In this document: piece after piece, positions 10,201-19,175 of the stretch
Layout of the letters: each line of letters opens with the position of its first letter
Numbering within the stretch: the stretch's first letter is position 1
Assembly (NCBI GenBank): GCA_904502025.1
Contig: CAJGDJ010000013.1
Coordinates: 1 to 56,989 of the forward strand
Length of the DNA: 56,989 nt
Reading direction: 5' to 3'
Origin: an uncultured Muribaculaceae bacterium
GTDB taxonomy: Bacteria > Bacteroidota > Bacteroidia > Bacteroidales > Muribaculaceae
The notes under the pieces: model-generated
Seen by the model: only the letters and a program-made list of their open reading frames with translations
Databases searched by the model: none
What the model was told of the DNA's origin: nothing
Position numbers and translations under genes: made by a program

Positions 10201-13200
10201 GATTCAATCACTTGATTATGAATATACCACAGTTGCAACCGATGAGGGTACTCGTCAAGATGTGGTATTGACATGGGAAGCCCCTGAAGAAGCTACTCCT
10301 ACAAGCTACAAGGTTTATCGAGATGGAGCACTTATTGCAACAGTAGCTGCTCCTGCACTCACATATACCGACAAAAACGTAAATGCTAACCACACTTATT
10401 TAGTGGTGCCTTACTTTGCCGGTGTTGCCGAAGATGAATCTCTTGGATTGAGCGTAACAACAACCGAAGTGCAAACAGTGCTTTGGGCTCCTGTCATCAC
10501 TGAAACACGTAGTTATGATGGTTATTCAATCGCACAAATCTTCTTCAAGATGCCATCACTCTCTAAGGTGGCATCGAAACATTACTCATTCAATGTATAT
10601 CGCGATGGTATATTGCTTGAAAGTGGCATCACTCAATTAAACTTTATCGATGATGACTTGCCTAAATTAGAAGAGAGTCACAATTATGTTTATACAGTAG
10701 AAGCTGTTTATAGCAGCACCTACGACAATGCTAAACGCATGAGCGAAGGAAAGACTGTAACAGTTTCTTATCGCGACTGGGCATTGGCAGGTTATATTCT
10801 TCAAGATGTATATAATGTGCCCATTAACCCAGCATTAGGTAGTATGCCTACTTACTTCACAAATCACGACTATTATCGTCAAGGACAATTCTATAATGGC
10901 AGTTGGTATATTGCAGAACGCTCAGATGCACTTTGTCAAAAAGACCAAGACAAAGCCAATGGTATTGACGATTCGGTGCGTGATGATATGAAATCTGACG
11001 ATGCAAATGCAACAGGAGGTGTAATTGTGTTTAACGCCACTAATGAAATTGATGTGCGAGAAGGCATGAAAGGCAAAATTATTACCAACGATGCATTTGA
11101 GAACTTAGGTATTGCCATGGACGACAAAGGAACAATCTTTGTTCGCAACAACAATATCACCAAATTGGCTGCCACTACTCCATCAGATGGCAATCCTACT
11201 CAAGTTGCCGGCTTGCACGATGGCTTTGGTCGTCGCATAACTGAAGGGGCTCTTTATACACGCAATGACGACGGAACATATTCAACTACTCCTACAATTG
11301 TTGACCTACAAGCATTGTGGCTCGATAATGATAAATTTATTGATGATATGGTGTTTACCAGTGGCAAAAGTTACGGACAAGTAGCAGGTCGAAGCGATTA
11401 CTATCACATGTCTGGCGACGTAATGAGTGCCGAAGGTGGATATCTTCTACTCTCTCCATCATGGACTCGCACAATCTTCAAAGTGAAAATCGTTAACGGT
11501 GTTTACGATAGCCATGAAGTGATGGAATTCCCAAGCAGTTATACCGAAGAAAATCAATATACAGGCAAAACTGAAACACATACTATTGCTACCGGATCAG
11601 AAAACTATGGATTCAAGATTGCCGGTCGTGAAGCATGGATGGCTCAGATTCGTTCAAACGGTTACTTTGGTATCCATGGAGTGGAAGAAGGTCATGAAGG
11701 TGAAGAGCATAAGCATGAATGGCACGCAATCTTTAATACTGATAGCCGTATCAACAACTCAGGTGGTACATCAATCGTAGCATTTGACAATCCTCTCACT
11801 ACCGAAGTGAACGACGGTGAAACATTCTTGATTACCCCGGCATGTATGTATTCAAGAAACCAAGGAGACTTTATCGTAACTCGAGGAATTAAAGATGCAG
11901 TTGATGAAGATGTTGCCGATTCGAAACTTTCACCACCTATGCCTGTTGCTCAATACAAGCAAGAAACTCAAAACACTAATATTGCCACAAACGCCAATGG
12001 TAACTGGTTCCATGCCGAAACTGGCACATACGAAAGTGTGAGTGGTGAAAATGAAGAATGTGTATATATCTATCAATATGTTCCCGGTGTGCGTTTCGCA
12101 AAATATCGTTTGGTGCCCGACAATCAATTGCCGGTAGTTTATCCAACGTTAGACATCGCAACAGTATATGATAATGCTACCAACCCAACCGAAATTACAC
12201 ACTTCAATGGTATTTCTACTTGGAACCGTCCGAGCGGATTTGGTGAAGCTAATCCCGAAAACTCTCGTGTGTGGATTAAGTCATATACTTATCAATTGAT
12301 AGATCCAAATGGTAAGAAAATTTATGAAACAGAAGTTCCTGAGCAATATGATGCCGAAGGTAAGCCTGTTACATCTTATAGTATCTCTACCGAATTGATG
12401 GATACTAAAACCGACTCTATCGCATTTAATAATTATACTGCCCGTGTAGCTGTAAACTATCAATTCGCAACAGGTTCAACACAACAATCGGTATTTAACC
12501 TTGCGATTGACAACAATGACTACCCTGCTGAACCTGTTCAAAATCTTGTTGCTTTCGCATTCAAACAAGCCAACCAAACTATCGATGAATGGGTTGAGAA
12601 AGATGGCCAATGGGTTGTAGAACAAAAACAAGTGGATAATTATCGCGTGGAAATCAACTTTGACAAGCCTGATTGTGACGAACCTGTTTCGTACTACACA
12701 GTAAAAGCGTTGGTGAACAATAAGAAAGATATGATTGACATCACCGATTTCCATTTGCATAATGGAATGGAGGTAGTAAACGGCATTGAACAAGCTATTC
12801 TTGACCGTGATGCTGATGGCAAGGTTATCCCCACAAGCGTTATCCCCGGCACATATGACTTTGAGAATAGCAAGGCTCCTTATTATCACAAAGAAGGAGA
12901 TGCATTTGGTATCGCCGGACAATCTCGTCAAAATAGCGTGTTGACATGGCACTTTAGAGTACCGGCAGGATCACTCTCAAGCGGTGTGGCTACAGCTTCA
13001 AACGGTGATGAAGTTGTTATTACCGATGAGCCGCACAACTGGACATTCTATGTTGTAGCTCATTATGCAGCCCGAAACACTTATATTGACAAAGATCGTG
13101 AAGCAAATGCTAGTCCCGATGAATTAATACCAACCGGAGTTGAGGTAATAGGTGAAGATAATACATCATCGTTGGAAATCTATCCTATTCCTGCTACTAC

Positions 13201-13387
13201 CGAAATCACAGTGAAAGCTGCCGAAGCTATCAATTCAATCGTGATCTACAATGAATCGGGTGTTGAAGTGATGAATATCGAGGCAAATGGCGAAACTCGC
13301 ACAATAGTAAATATCGAAGACCTTGCAACAGGCTTCTACTTTGTGAAAGTTAATAACCAAGCTCCTGTGAAGATTGTTAAGAAGTAA
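7223..13387 (+). CDS. Giant exported fibronectin-type-III protein with T9SS C-terminal sorting domain
   Basis: A 2,054-residue secreted protein. A signal peptide (MKKKLLHLFAVCMAMVTAIP, cleavage near ANA-A) is followed by a beta-rich region of repeated strand-turn units. Three consecutive fibronectin III domains follow (about 380-470, 472-566 and 567-657, each with a KYAISYS/KYAVSYS/KYQVCYS strand). A second long beta-rich region comes next, then two more Fn3-like domains (about 992-1083 with SYKVYRDG, 1088-1185 with SFNVYRDG). The last 70 or so residues (LEIYPIPATTEITVKA, then IYNESGVEVM, GFYFVKV, VKIVKK) are a type-A sorting domain of the type IX secretion system, so it should be exported and attached to the cell surface or released. 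It is monocistronic between its own promoter and terminator. Function is unknown; an adhesin or a glycan-binding scaffold is possible. No catalytic motif was recognised. Confidence 0.85.
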   Translation: MKKKLLHLFAVCMAMVTAIPIANAAASDYKINTPTKNWTTEFTTPNDNSRQLAISKDGVPYTLSETDKAFGYVSTYRLTSSGNTLVNLGWTSTGAANAFDDAGNYVTHSAGSAGPTQTVTTSPASKFCVREGPINHTDNNGVFLNGSGVEMNGYTAEKVTLYLDATGNIRHGNGYIWFAQTGTSTDITCLVISNVNGVPTVSGKKSFNTGIVSGGGNDNYLHFYDTSSETALKGILIVRGVGIYDVTLNASAGTVTSVNEIPSTANEEFNSLGAHIFTMRGRKLLCRNTRRVGVDGLAKNRYSEFEILDITDSYTNPTKIATIDHLPGKYSNGPSLGNGHNTGSFIQTHKHSEDKVEIFAYVQGSGCSSYIITASAITAPVSNLKAEIVSGTANEIKVSWGAPSQGKATKYAISYSINGGAYSAEEELTATSKTYSNQADATYKFKVRAYFGGSSTWGAATETNSVTVTNYTDPVTNMQVQTGSGMPYSAIVNWNAPSGEGTPSKYAVSYSTDGGSTWSTAIETTDKTKTLTDLAPGQYIFKVAPYYSMSWGVDETVSATVYGVTTPVSTVNVAYYNNTGNSVEVSWTAPAADVTPDKYQVCYSSDGGSSWSTAVETTNLSYVYSNLPLGTYTFKVTPIYSGIAGDAALSEDIKSLAPTGYTFTTSKRWEVRGTLGTAAAPAGKSIAVSNNMMYVAAPESYGTMSYVSQSLGSNPASWPNFDTGFASYKWGYAMDNDDSGNIIAKTGSGPGSTATQFSVYPAGATSNASKKEITLSGDYLPGGRFDFMAATGDVYSGTGYIWFVPNGTGSIKRLKIENKSGVPTPTEVTTWTIPLTINTQVAIRPLEDGRLYYHSWGNSCAIITLPEGGGEVTSSMIENLSISATAKSNMNSDMFMLHGNTFHVKNDGGELKSIGIEIKNLTTAGNGDATYMPFEGLTSADGNSTVSGVSAYGSLVRAVNVDENTADIYCYSPNHGVTVYRVTSSPVYTITGAIQSLDYEYTTVATDEGTRQDVVLTWEAPEEATPTSYKVYRDGALIATVAAPALTYTDKNVNANHTYLVVPYFAGVAEDESLGLSVTTTEVQTVLWAPVITETRSYDGYSIAQIFFKMPSLSKVASKHYSFNVYRDGILLESGITQLNFIDDDLPKLEESHNYVYTVEAVYSSTYDNAKRMSEGKTVTVSYRDWALAGYILQDVYNVPINPALGSMPTYFTNHDYYRQGQFYNGSWYIAERSDALCQKDQDKANGIDDSVRDDMKSDDANATGGVIVFNATNEIDVREGMKGKIITNDAFENLGIAMDDKGTIFVRNNNITKLAATTPSDGNPTQVAGLHDGFGRRITEGALYTRNDDGTYSTTPTIVDLQALWLDNDKFIDDMVFTSGKSYGQVAGRSDYYHMSGDVMSAEGGYLLLSPSWTRTIFKVKIVNGVYDSHEVMEFPSSYTEENQYTGKTETHTIATGSENYGFKIAGREAWMAQIRSNGYFGIHGVEEGHEGEEHKHEWHAIFNTDSRINNSGGTSIVAFDNPLTTEVNDGETFLITPACMYSRNQGDFIVTRGIKDAVDEDVADSKLSPPMPVAQYKQETQNTNIATNANGNWFHAETGTYESVSGENEECVYIYQYVPGVRFAKYRLVPDNQLPVVYPTLDIATVYDNATNPTEITHFNGISTWNRPSGFGEANPENSRVWIKSYTYQLIDPNGKKIYETEVPEQYDAEGKPVTSYSISTELMDTKTDSIAFNNYTARVAVNYQFATGSTQQSVFNLAIDNNDYPAEPVQNLVAFAFKQANQTIDEWVEKDGQWVVEQKQVDNYRVEINFDKPDCDEPVSYYTVKALVNNKKDMIDITDFHLHNGMEVVNGIEQAILDRDADGKVIPTSVIPGTYDFENSKAPYYHKEGDAFGIAGQSRQNSVLTWHFRVPAGSLSSGVATASNGDEVVITDEPHNWTFYVVAHYAARNTYIDKDREANASPDELIPTGVEVIGEDNTSSLEIYPIPATTEITVKAAEAINSIVIYNESGVEVMNIEANGETRTIVNIEDLATGFYFVKVNNQAPVKIVKK

Positions 13388-13415
13388 TCAATGCTTAAAT
13401 AAAAATTTTAATGGT

Positions 13416-13450
13416 AAAGAGTTCGGTATTGCACCGGACTCTTTCCTTTT
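13416..13450 (+). terminator. Intrinsic terminator of the giant protein gene
   Basis: AAAGAGTTCGG (13416-13426), loop, CCGGACTCTTT (13434-13444) form an 11-bp stem with one G-T wobble, followed by CCTTTT. It lies 29 bp after the stop codon. Confidence 0.8.
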
Positions 13451-13601
13451 AGGCTCAGTTGCTGAATGTATGCGGTTGAGAGTTCTTGTTGTTTCCCGTC
13501 CTCCGGACGGCTTGGTGAGGAAGATGATTATTCCCTTTCCGGGGGTATCGCTTCGCTCAACTCCCCGGTTATTATAGACGCTTCGCTTTCATGTGCTTCG
13601 C

Positions 13602-13768
13602 ACGTTGACTTCGTCTTAGATAGGTTTCGCCTCGGCAAAAGAAATTTAAGCAAGCTTAATTTGCATTTGCTCTCGGCTTGCACCAACGTTGACTTCGTCT
13701 TAGATAGGCTTCGCCTCGGCAAAGAAATTTAAGCAAGCTTAATTTGCATTTGCTCTCGGCTTGCACTA
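13602..13768 (+). repeat. Tandem duplication of an 84-bp promoter-bearing repeat
   Basis: Two head-to-tail copies, 13602-13685 and 13686-13768, begin ACGTTGACTTCGTCTTAGAT and end CTCTCGGCTTGCAC; they differ by a C/T change and one missing A. The second copy runs directly into TATCTTTG and so provides a promoter; the first runs into CAACGTTG and does not. The rest of 13450-13601 shows only short GC-rich palindromic stretches and no gene. Confidence 0.75.
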
Positions 13769-13774
13769 TCTTTG
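13743..13774 (+). promoter_or_regulatory. Promoter of the SDR gene
   Basis: TTTG at 13743-13746, a 20-nt spacer and TATCTTTG at 13767-13774. The predicted start falls at about 13780, essentially on the ATG of the SDR gene, which implies a leaderless or nearly leaderless mRNA. The alternative is initiation at the internal ATG at 13865. Confidence 0.7.
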
Positions 13775-13780
13775 CATATT

Positions 13781-14629
13781 ATGGCTGATAATTATTTGGA
13801 ACGAAAGATGGAGGACTATCGCTCGGGAAAGAGTGTAGGGTCAAAAACAAAACGTTTGTCAACAATGTCAAAACCTGGCACTATCAATGTGAAATTTCCA
13901 TCACGTAGGGTGTTTATTACCGGCGGTGCTTCGGGAATAGGTAGGGCAATTGTTGCGGCATTTCGCAAGGCTGATTGTAGAGTGGCATTTTGCGACATCG
14001 ATACAAAAGCCGGTAATGCAACGGCTCAAGCTACCGGGGCTCAGTTTTATCCGGTAGATGTGCGTGATGTTGATGCTTTGGAAGCGTGTTTGGCTCGGTT
14101 GCTTGATGCGTGGGGTGATATAGATGTGATTGTCAATAATGTTGGGGTGGGAGGTTTTGTGCCTCTTGTAGAGTCGAAAATCGAGGATTTCGACAATGTG
14201 TTGGCAACGAATCTTCGTCCGGTATTTGTAACATCACGGCGATTGGCAATTCATCGCACTAAGAATGTGGGTGTAGCTACCTATGGTCGCATTATCAATA
14301 TTTGTTCTACTCGCTATTTGCAAAGTGAAGCCGGGACTGAAGGATATGCGGCATCGAAGGGTGGAGTTGCCTCATTGACGCATTCGCTTATGATGTCGTT
14401 GGCACCACTTGGTATTACGGTCAATTGCATTTCGCCGGGGTGGATTGAAAATGCTGAATATCCTGCATTGACCGATGCCGACCATCTTCAACACCCATCG
14501 CGTAGAGTGGGTAATGCCGAAGATGTTGCCAGAATGTGTGTGTTTCTTGCCATGCCTGAAAATGATTTTATCAATGGTGAGAATATGGTTATCGACGGAG
14601 GCATGACGCACAAAATGATTTATGTGTAA
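13781..14629 (+). CDS. Short-chain dehydrogenase/reductase (SDR) family oxidoreductase
   Basis: A 282-residue classical SDR. The NAD(P)-binding motif is TGGASGIG (about residues 47-54), the structural motif NNVG replaces NNAG (about 120), and the catalytic site is S (NICSTR) with YAASKG (YxxxK). The C-terminus has ISPGWI and the usual GENMVIDGG ending. Substrate unknown. The frame continues to a TTG at 13772, but ATG at 13781 gives MADNYLERKMEDYRSGK, an N-terminal extension I associate with Bacteroidales members of this group. The SDR core itself begins near the ATG at 13865. The promoter abuts the start codon, so the exact start is uncertain. The NNVG variation is conservative. Confidence 0.85.
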   Translation: MADNYLERKMEDYRSGKSVGSKTKRLSTMSKPGTINVKFPSRRVFITGGASGIGRAIVAAFRKADCRVAFCDIDTKAGNATAQATGAQFYPVDVRDVDALEACLARLLDAWGDIDVIVNNVGVGGFVPLVESKIEDFDNVLATNLRPVFVTSRRLAIHRTKNVGVATYGRIINICSTRYLQSEAGTEGYAASKGGVASLTHSLMMSLAPLGITVNCISPGWIENAEYPALTDADHLQHPSRRVGNAEDVARMCVFLAMPENDFINGENMVIDGGMTHKMIYV

Positions 14630-14721
14630 ATTGCCGGTTAAAAATGCACAATTAGAATTATGTATTGTGAATTATTTTTGCTATTTTCGCATAATATTCT
14701 AAAACCTAAATTTCAAGCAAA

Positions 14722-15165
14722 ATGGATACAGTAAAAGTCAAAATCATAAATCGTTCATCAAATCCACTTCCATCATATAGCACACCATCATCGGCAGGAA
14801 TGGATTTGCGAGCCAACCTATCAGAGCCTATCACTCTTAAACCTCTTGAACGTGCGTTGATTCCTACCGGAATTTATATTCAATTGCCTCAAGGCTATGA
14901 GTGCCAAATACGTCCTCGCAGTGGGTTGGCAATCAAATATGGCATTTCACTTGTGAATACTCCGGGAACCATTGATGCCGATTATCGCGGTGAAATAGGC
15001 GTGATTTTGATAAACTTATCAAACGAACCATTTGTTGTTAATCATGGCGAACGCATTTGCCAAATGGTTGTAACCAACTATTCATCGGTAAACTGGTGCG
15101 AAGTGGAATCGCTTGACGATTCAGAACGTGGTGCCGGTGGCTTTGGGCATACCGGTGTAAATTAG
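14722..15165 (+). CDS. dut: dUTP diphosphatase (dUTPase)
   Basis: A 147-residue trimeric dUTPase hydrolysing dUTP to dUMP and pyrophosphate, which keeps uracil out of DNA and feeds dTMP synthesis. All five family motifs are visible: SAGMDLRA (motif I), PRSGLA (motif II), NTPGTIDADYRGEIGVIL (motif III with the catalytic Asp), ERICQMVV (motif IV) and RGAGGFGHTG (glycine-rich motif V). Length is normal for the family. It heads a probable run dut-TPR-DUF4292-EnvC-flippase, with 39 bp to the TPR gene. Confidence 0.96.
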   Translation: MDTVKVKIINRSSNPLPSYSTPSSAGMDLRANLSEPITLKPLERALIPTGIYIQLPQGYECQIRPRSGLAIKYGISLVNTPGTIDADYRGEIGVILINLSNEPFVVNHGERICQMVVTNYSSVNWCEVESLDDSERGAGGFGHTGVN

Positions 15166-15204
15166 TAGGGGTGTGCCGCATCGTAGGGAGGGGTAAAAAC
15201 GATA

Positions 15205-16953
15205 GTGAAAAAGTTGTTAAATAATATATTTCGTTTTCTATTGGTTGTCATTGCAGTAACAATGACAATCGATGTTTGTGGAGCTACTAATTGGGATAAA
15301 GATGTGGATAAACGCAAAGCTGCATATATATTCCTTGAAGCGACCAAACATTATGAGCAGGATAATGTGGGTAGTTATTATTCACTGTTGAATCGTGCCT
15401 ATGAACTCGACACAACCGATACAAGTGTAGGGTTTGAAAAGGGTATGATGGATATGATTTTGAATCAAAACGATTCTGTCGAATTTTTTAAGGCTCATGC
15501 TCTATCGCGGAGGCATTTCGACTCTCACCCCGAGGATTATTATTCGAGCATAAAATATGGTATGATAACCGATAAAATCGGTTGGCGTGATGAGTCGGTG
15601 AGAGTGTGGAGAGTGCTTGATTCTATTTTTACCGAAAATGTTGACATTACGTTGCGTTATGCCGATGCTCTTTCAGCATCGATTGATTCGGCAGAAATAG
15701 CAAAAGCAGTTGCCACGTATAATCGTATAGAGGTTGCCGAGGGAAAAGATGCAGGTATCACATCGCGAAAAATCAGGGCTTATTCGGCAATCAAAGATAC
15801 TGCCAATATTGTCAGAGAGTTGACATTGTTGCTTGAATCGTCGCCAAACAACTCTGATTTCAATGTTTTTGCCGGAGAGATATATAATTACCTTGGCGAT
15901 GATGAGAAAGCATTAGAGTATCTCAATAAGGCATGCACTCTCGACCCGTCGAATGGAAAAGCATTTTTTGAACGTGCCAATTTCTATAAAGAGATAGGGG
16001 ATAGTGTTGCATACGACCAGGCTGTTTTTAATGTGTTGAAGCACGATGAACTTGACCTTGAAGCAAAATTACAATTGTTAACCGGCTATATACGTGCGTT
16101 ATATTCCGATTCTACACAGCAGACACGTATTGAAGAGCTGTTGATGGTGCTTCAAGAACAGCACCCTCATCAATATAAAATACATGAGCTTTATGGTGCT
16201 TATTTGGCTACCATAAAGGATTTCCCACGTGCGGCTGAGCAGTTGTCGTATGCTCTCGACATCGACCCATCGAGCGAACAAGTGTGGTCGCAGTTAATTG
16301 CGTTGAGTGCCAACACTGACAATCGAAAACTCAAAGTTGATGCTATTGAACGAGCGTTGCATTATTTCCCCCAATCGCCAATGCTTATCTATCAATCAGG
16401 GTTGATATATTCGGTGATCGAAGAACCGGAAAAGGCGATGGAGTGTTTTTATAAAGCCCTTCCATTATCGGATTATAATCATGAATTGAAATCAGATATT
16501 TTATGCTCAATGGCTGATAGCTACTACAAAAATGCCATGAGCGATAGTGCGTTTGTGTATTATGGCAAAGCTATTGAAGTGAATCCCGACAATATGTTGG
16601 CTCTTAATAATTATGCCTATTATTTGTCGGAAAAAGGGATTGATTTAGATCGAGCTGAACGCATGAGTGCTCGCACGGTTGTTGCTGAACCGGAGAATGT
16701 AAATTCGCTCGATACTTATGCTTGGATTTTCTTCAAGAAGAAAAATTATGACATGGCACGCAAGTATATCGAGACTGCTCTAAAATATAGCGAAAAACCG
16801 TCGGCGGAGTTGAATCACCATGCCGGAGATATATATTTCATGAGTGGCGACCCACAAAAGGCTCTTGAATATTGGAAAGAAGCTCTGAAACTTGAGCCTG
16901 AGAATGAGCTACTGAAGAAAAAAGTTAAACATAAAACTTACTTCTACGAATAA
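15205..16953 (+). CDS. Tetratricopeptide-repeat protein, exported
   Basis: A 582-residue protein built almost entirely of TPR helices, with a signal peptide at the N-terminus (KKLLNNIFRFLLVVIAVTMT, then VCGATN). GTG at 15205 is taken as the start because the next in-frame ATG (15262) would remove the signal peptide. TPR units can be picked out at about residues 220-290 (GDDEKALEYLNKACTLDPSN), 345-380, 410-440, 455-500 and 540-575 (GDPQKALEYWKEALKLEPEN). TPR proteins are scaffolds for protein contacts; the partner is unknown. Position between dut and the DUF4292/EnvC pair, seen in other Bacteroidales, points to cell-envelope assembly. Confidence 0.85.
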   Translation: MKKLLNNIFRFLLVVIAVTMTIDVCGATNWDKDVDKRKAAYIFLEATKHYEQDNVGSYYSLLNRAYELDTTDTSVGFEKGMMDMILNQNDSVEFFKAHALSRRHFDSHPEDYYSSIKYGMITDKIGWRDESVRVWRVLDSIFTENVDITLRYADALSASIDSAEIAKAVATYNRIEVAEGKDAGITSRKIRAYSAIKDTANIVRELTLLLESSPNNSDFNVFAGEIYNYLGDDEKALEYLNKACTLDPSNGKAFFERANFYKEIGDSVAYDQAVFNVLKHDELDLEAKLQLLTGYIRALYSDSTQQTRIEELLMVLQEQHPHQYKIHELYGAYLATIKDFPRAAEQLSYALDIDPSSEQVWSQLIALSANTDNRKLKVDAIERALHYFPQSPMLIYQSGLIYSVIEEPEKAMECFYKALPLSDYNHELKSDILCSMADSYYKNAMSDSAFVYYGKAIEVNPDNMLALNNYAYYLSEKGIDLDRAERMSARTVVAEPENVNSLDTYAWIFFKKKNYDMARKYIETALKYSEKPSAELNHHAGDIYFMSGDPQKALEYWKEALKLEPENELLKKKVKHKTYFYE

Positions 16954-16966
16954 ACTAATCTATGCG

Positions 16967-17806
16967 ATGAGAAAAGTTTTAGGAATATTGAGTGTGTGCT
17001 TGATGTTGATGATGGTGGGCTGTAAATCGTCAAAAAACGCAATGTCGTCAACATCTACCGAAATAGGCGACCTTGGCAAAGAGGGTGCGAACATGTTGTC
17101 GCAACGCTTTGATAGTGCGATATCGTCATATAAAGATTGGCACGATGTTGTGATGCCGGTAGATTTGTCGTTACACCAGCCCAAAGAGTTTTCTGTGTCG
17201 GGGCGTGCTACAATGGTAAAAGATGAGTGTGTGTATATTTCAATCAGAGTGTTGGGCTTTGAGGCTGCAAACATTTATATTACTCCTGATTCGATTTTTG
17301 CCTCTTATAAGCTAAATAAAATATATGTTGCCGAAGAAACCTCCCAACTTCTTGCGAATTATCCGGTTACGATTGGAAATATTCAAGACTTGTTGTTGGG
17401 ACGTGCATTTATGTTGGGAAAAGGAACGTTGTCGAGTGATATGAAAAAGAAGTTGACACTTAATTCAACAACTGAGTTATGGTCGGTAATCCCCAACCAA
17501 AATCTTAAGAATGTGATTTATTCGTTTTTCTTTGACCTCAGCTCAAATGCGTTGGCAATGACAAAGGTTGATATTGAAGGAAAGAAACCGGTGGAATGTA
17601 AATATCAAAATCCACCTGTCAATACAGTTGCCGGATATGTGTCGAAAGGAATTAATCTTTCAACGACGTTGAAAAATATGCCCATCGATGCCGATTTGCG
17701 ATGGAATCTTAGCGGAGCGAAATGGAATACCGGAGCAACAGCAAAATGGAAGACGCCTAAGGGGTATAAACGCATTTCGGCGTCGGATTTGTTAAAAGCA
17801 ATGTAA
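16967..17806 (+). CDS. DUF4292 family lipoprotein
   Basis: A 279-residue predicted lipoprotein: signal peptide MRKVLGILSVCLMLMMVGC with the lipobox cysteine at residue 19 and Lys next, followed by a Ser/Asn linker. The body is beta-rich with alternating hydrophobic residues, consistent with DUF4292, a family related in fold to LolA/LolB-type lipoprotein carriers (family knowledge, not tested here). It lies 13 bp after the TPR gene and 7 bp before the EnvC gene, so co-transcription is likely. An envelope role is probable; the exact function is unknown. Confidence 0.8.
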   Translation: MRKVLGILSVCLMLMMVGCKSSKNAMSSTSTEIGDLGKEGANMLSQRFDSAISSYKDWHDVVMPVDLSLHQPKEFSVSGRATMVKDECVYISIRVLGFEAANIYITPDSIFASYKLNKIYVAEETSQLLANYPVTIGNIQDLLLGRAFMLGKGTLSSDMKKKLTLNSTTELWSVIPNQNLKNVIYSFFFDLSSNALAMTKVDIEGKKPVECKYQNPPVNTVAGYVSKGINLSTTLKNMPIDADLRWNLSGAKWNTGATAKWKTPKGYKRISASDLLKAM

Positions 17807-17813
17807 TTGATTA

Positions 17814-19169
17814 ATGAAACGTCTGTTAATCATATTATTGATGTGTCTGTCGGTGGGAGCAGTTTTCGCCGATAAATCACAACGTAGCATAAAACAAGAA
17901 CAGCAACGCACCAAAAAAGAGATTAAGGAAACGGCTCGCAAGATTGATTCAAACAAGAAAAAAACACGAGCACAACTTAATTTATTGGAGAAATTGTCGG
18001 CTGAAATTAGTAAAAACTCTCAAGAACTCAGCGACTTAAAAGTTTCAATCGATTCAATTGATACGTCGATAGTGAAGCTAAACGATTCGATTAATATCTT
18101 GGAATGTAAATTGAAAGTGCTTCGCAATAATTATAAAGATGTGTTACGTTCGGTGCGAGCCTCACGACATTCAACGAGTAGATTGGCGTTTTTGTTCTCG
18201 TCAAAGTCATTTGCCGATGCTTATCGCCGAGTGCGTTATTTGCAACAATTTTCATCGTGGCAAAATGCTAAAAATGATGAGATAAAAAGTGCTATTGTTG
18301 CGATTAATGAGGTGAAAACAGGTTTTACCGAATTGCAAACAGCACGCACTGAGTCGTTGAAGAAAATTATGGTTGCCCAACAATCGTTGAGGCAGAACGA
18401 GGCAAAGCAATCGCAAGTGGTTGCCGATTTGAAAAAAGAACGGAGCAGTCTGGAGGCTTATATGAAAGCGAAGCAAAAGGAAGCTAAGCAACTTGACGAC
18501 CAACTCAACAAATTAATCGCAAAACAACAGGCCGAGGAAAAACGTCGTCGTGCCGAAGCCGAAAAGAAACGCAAAGAGGAAGAGCGTCGCAAAAAAGAAC
18601 AAGAACGAGCTCTTGCCGAAAAACGTAAGAAAGAAGCCGAGCAAAATAAAGGTAAAACCGAAACACCACCTCAAGAAAGTGAAAAGGATATGGCTAAGAA
18701 ACAAGAGTCGAAGCCGGCTATCGATGTTGAAACTGATGCTTTAATTGCCTTATCGGGTAAATTTGAGGAAAATAAAGGAAGATTACCATTTCCGGTTGGA
18801 GGCAGCTATAATATAGTGGGGAAATTTGGTCGCCACAAGCACCCTCAATTGCAATATGTAGAGATAAATAACAATGGCATCGATATAGAATTATTATCAA
18901 ATAATGAGGCACGAGCAGTGTTTGATGGAGTTGTTTCGGCGATTTTCCAGCAACCGGGTTTTAATACAATTGTGATGGTGCGTCATGGCGAGTATATCAC
19001 TGTTTATGGTAATATCTCATCGCTTAACGTTAGACCTGGCGATGAGGTTAAAGCAAAGCAAAAGATTGGTAGCGTATATGCCGATCCTGATGACGACAAT
19101 CGTCGCATACTTCACTTTGAGCTGAGAAAAGAAACCGAAAAACTTAATCCTCAACATTGGTTAAGATAA
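17814..19169 (+). CDS. EnvC-like murein hydrolase activator, degenerate M23/LytM domain
   Basis: A 451-residue periplasmic protein: signal peptide (MKRLLIILLMCLSVGAVFA), then long coiled coil (about 25-245), a charged Lys/Glu/Arg-rich linker (about 235-300) and a C-terminal LytM/M23 domain (about 320-451). In active M23 peptidases the zinc site is HxxxD plus HxH. Here the first motif reads NNGIDIE (His replaced by Asn) and the second reads ILHFELR, with only one His. The domain is therefore probably catalytically dead, as in EnvC/NlpD, which activate amidases at the division septum. Architecture and length match EnvC. It sits 7 bp after the DUF4292 gene and 6 bp before the flippase. Confidence 0.88.
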   Translation: MKRLLIILLMCLSVGAVFADKSQRSIKQEQQRTKKEIKETARKIDSNKKKTRAQLNLLEKLSAEISKNSQELSDLKVSIDSIDTSIVKLNDSINILECKLKVLRNNYKDVLRSVRASRHSTSRLAFLFSSKSFADAYRRVRYLQQFSSWQNAKNDEIKSAIVAINEVKTGFTELQTARTESLKKIMVAQQSLRQNEAKQSQVVADLKKERSSLEAYMKAKQKEAKQLDDQLNKLIAKQQAEEKRRRAEAEKKRKEEERRKKEQERALAEKRKKEAEQNKGKTETPPQESEKDMAKKQESKPAIDVETDALIALSGKFEENKGRLPFPVGGSYNIVGKFGRHKHPQLQYVEINNNGIDIELLSNNEARAVFDGVVSAIFQQPGFNTIVMVRHGEYITVYGNISSLNVRPGDEVKAKQKIGSVYADPDDDNRRILHFELRKETEKLNPQHWLR

Positions 19170-19175
19170 AACTAA

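Noticed and set aside
12476..12952. Long minus-strand open frames inside the giant exported protein gene (also at 9778-10116 and 10936-11193).
   Set aside because: They are antisense to a continuous 2,054-codon gene with signal peptide and sorting domain and resemble no protein family.
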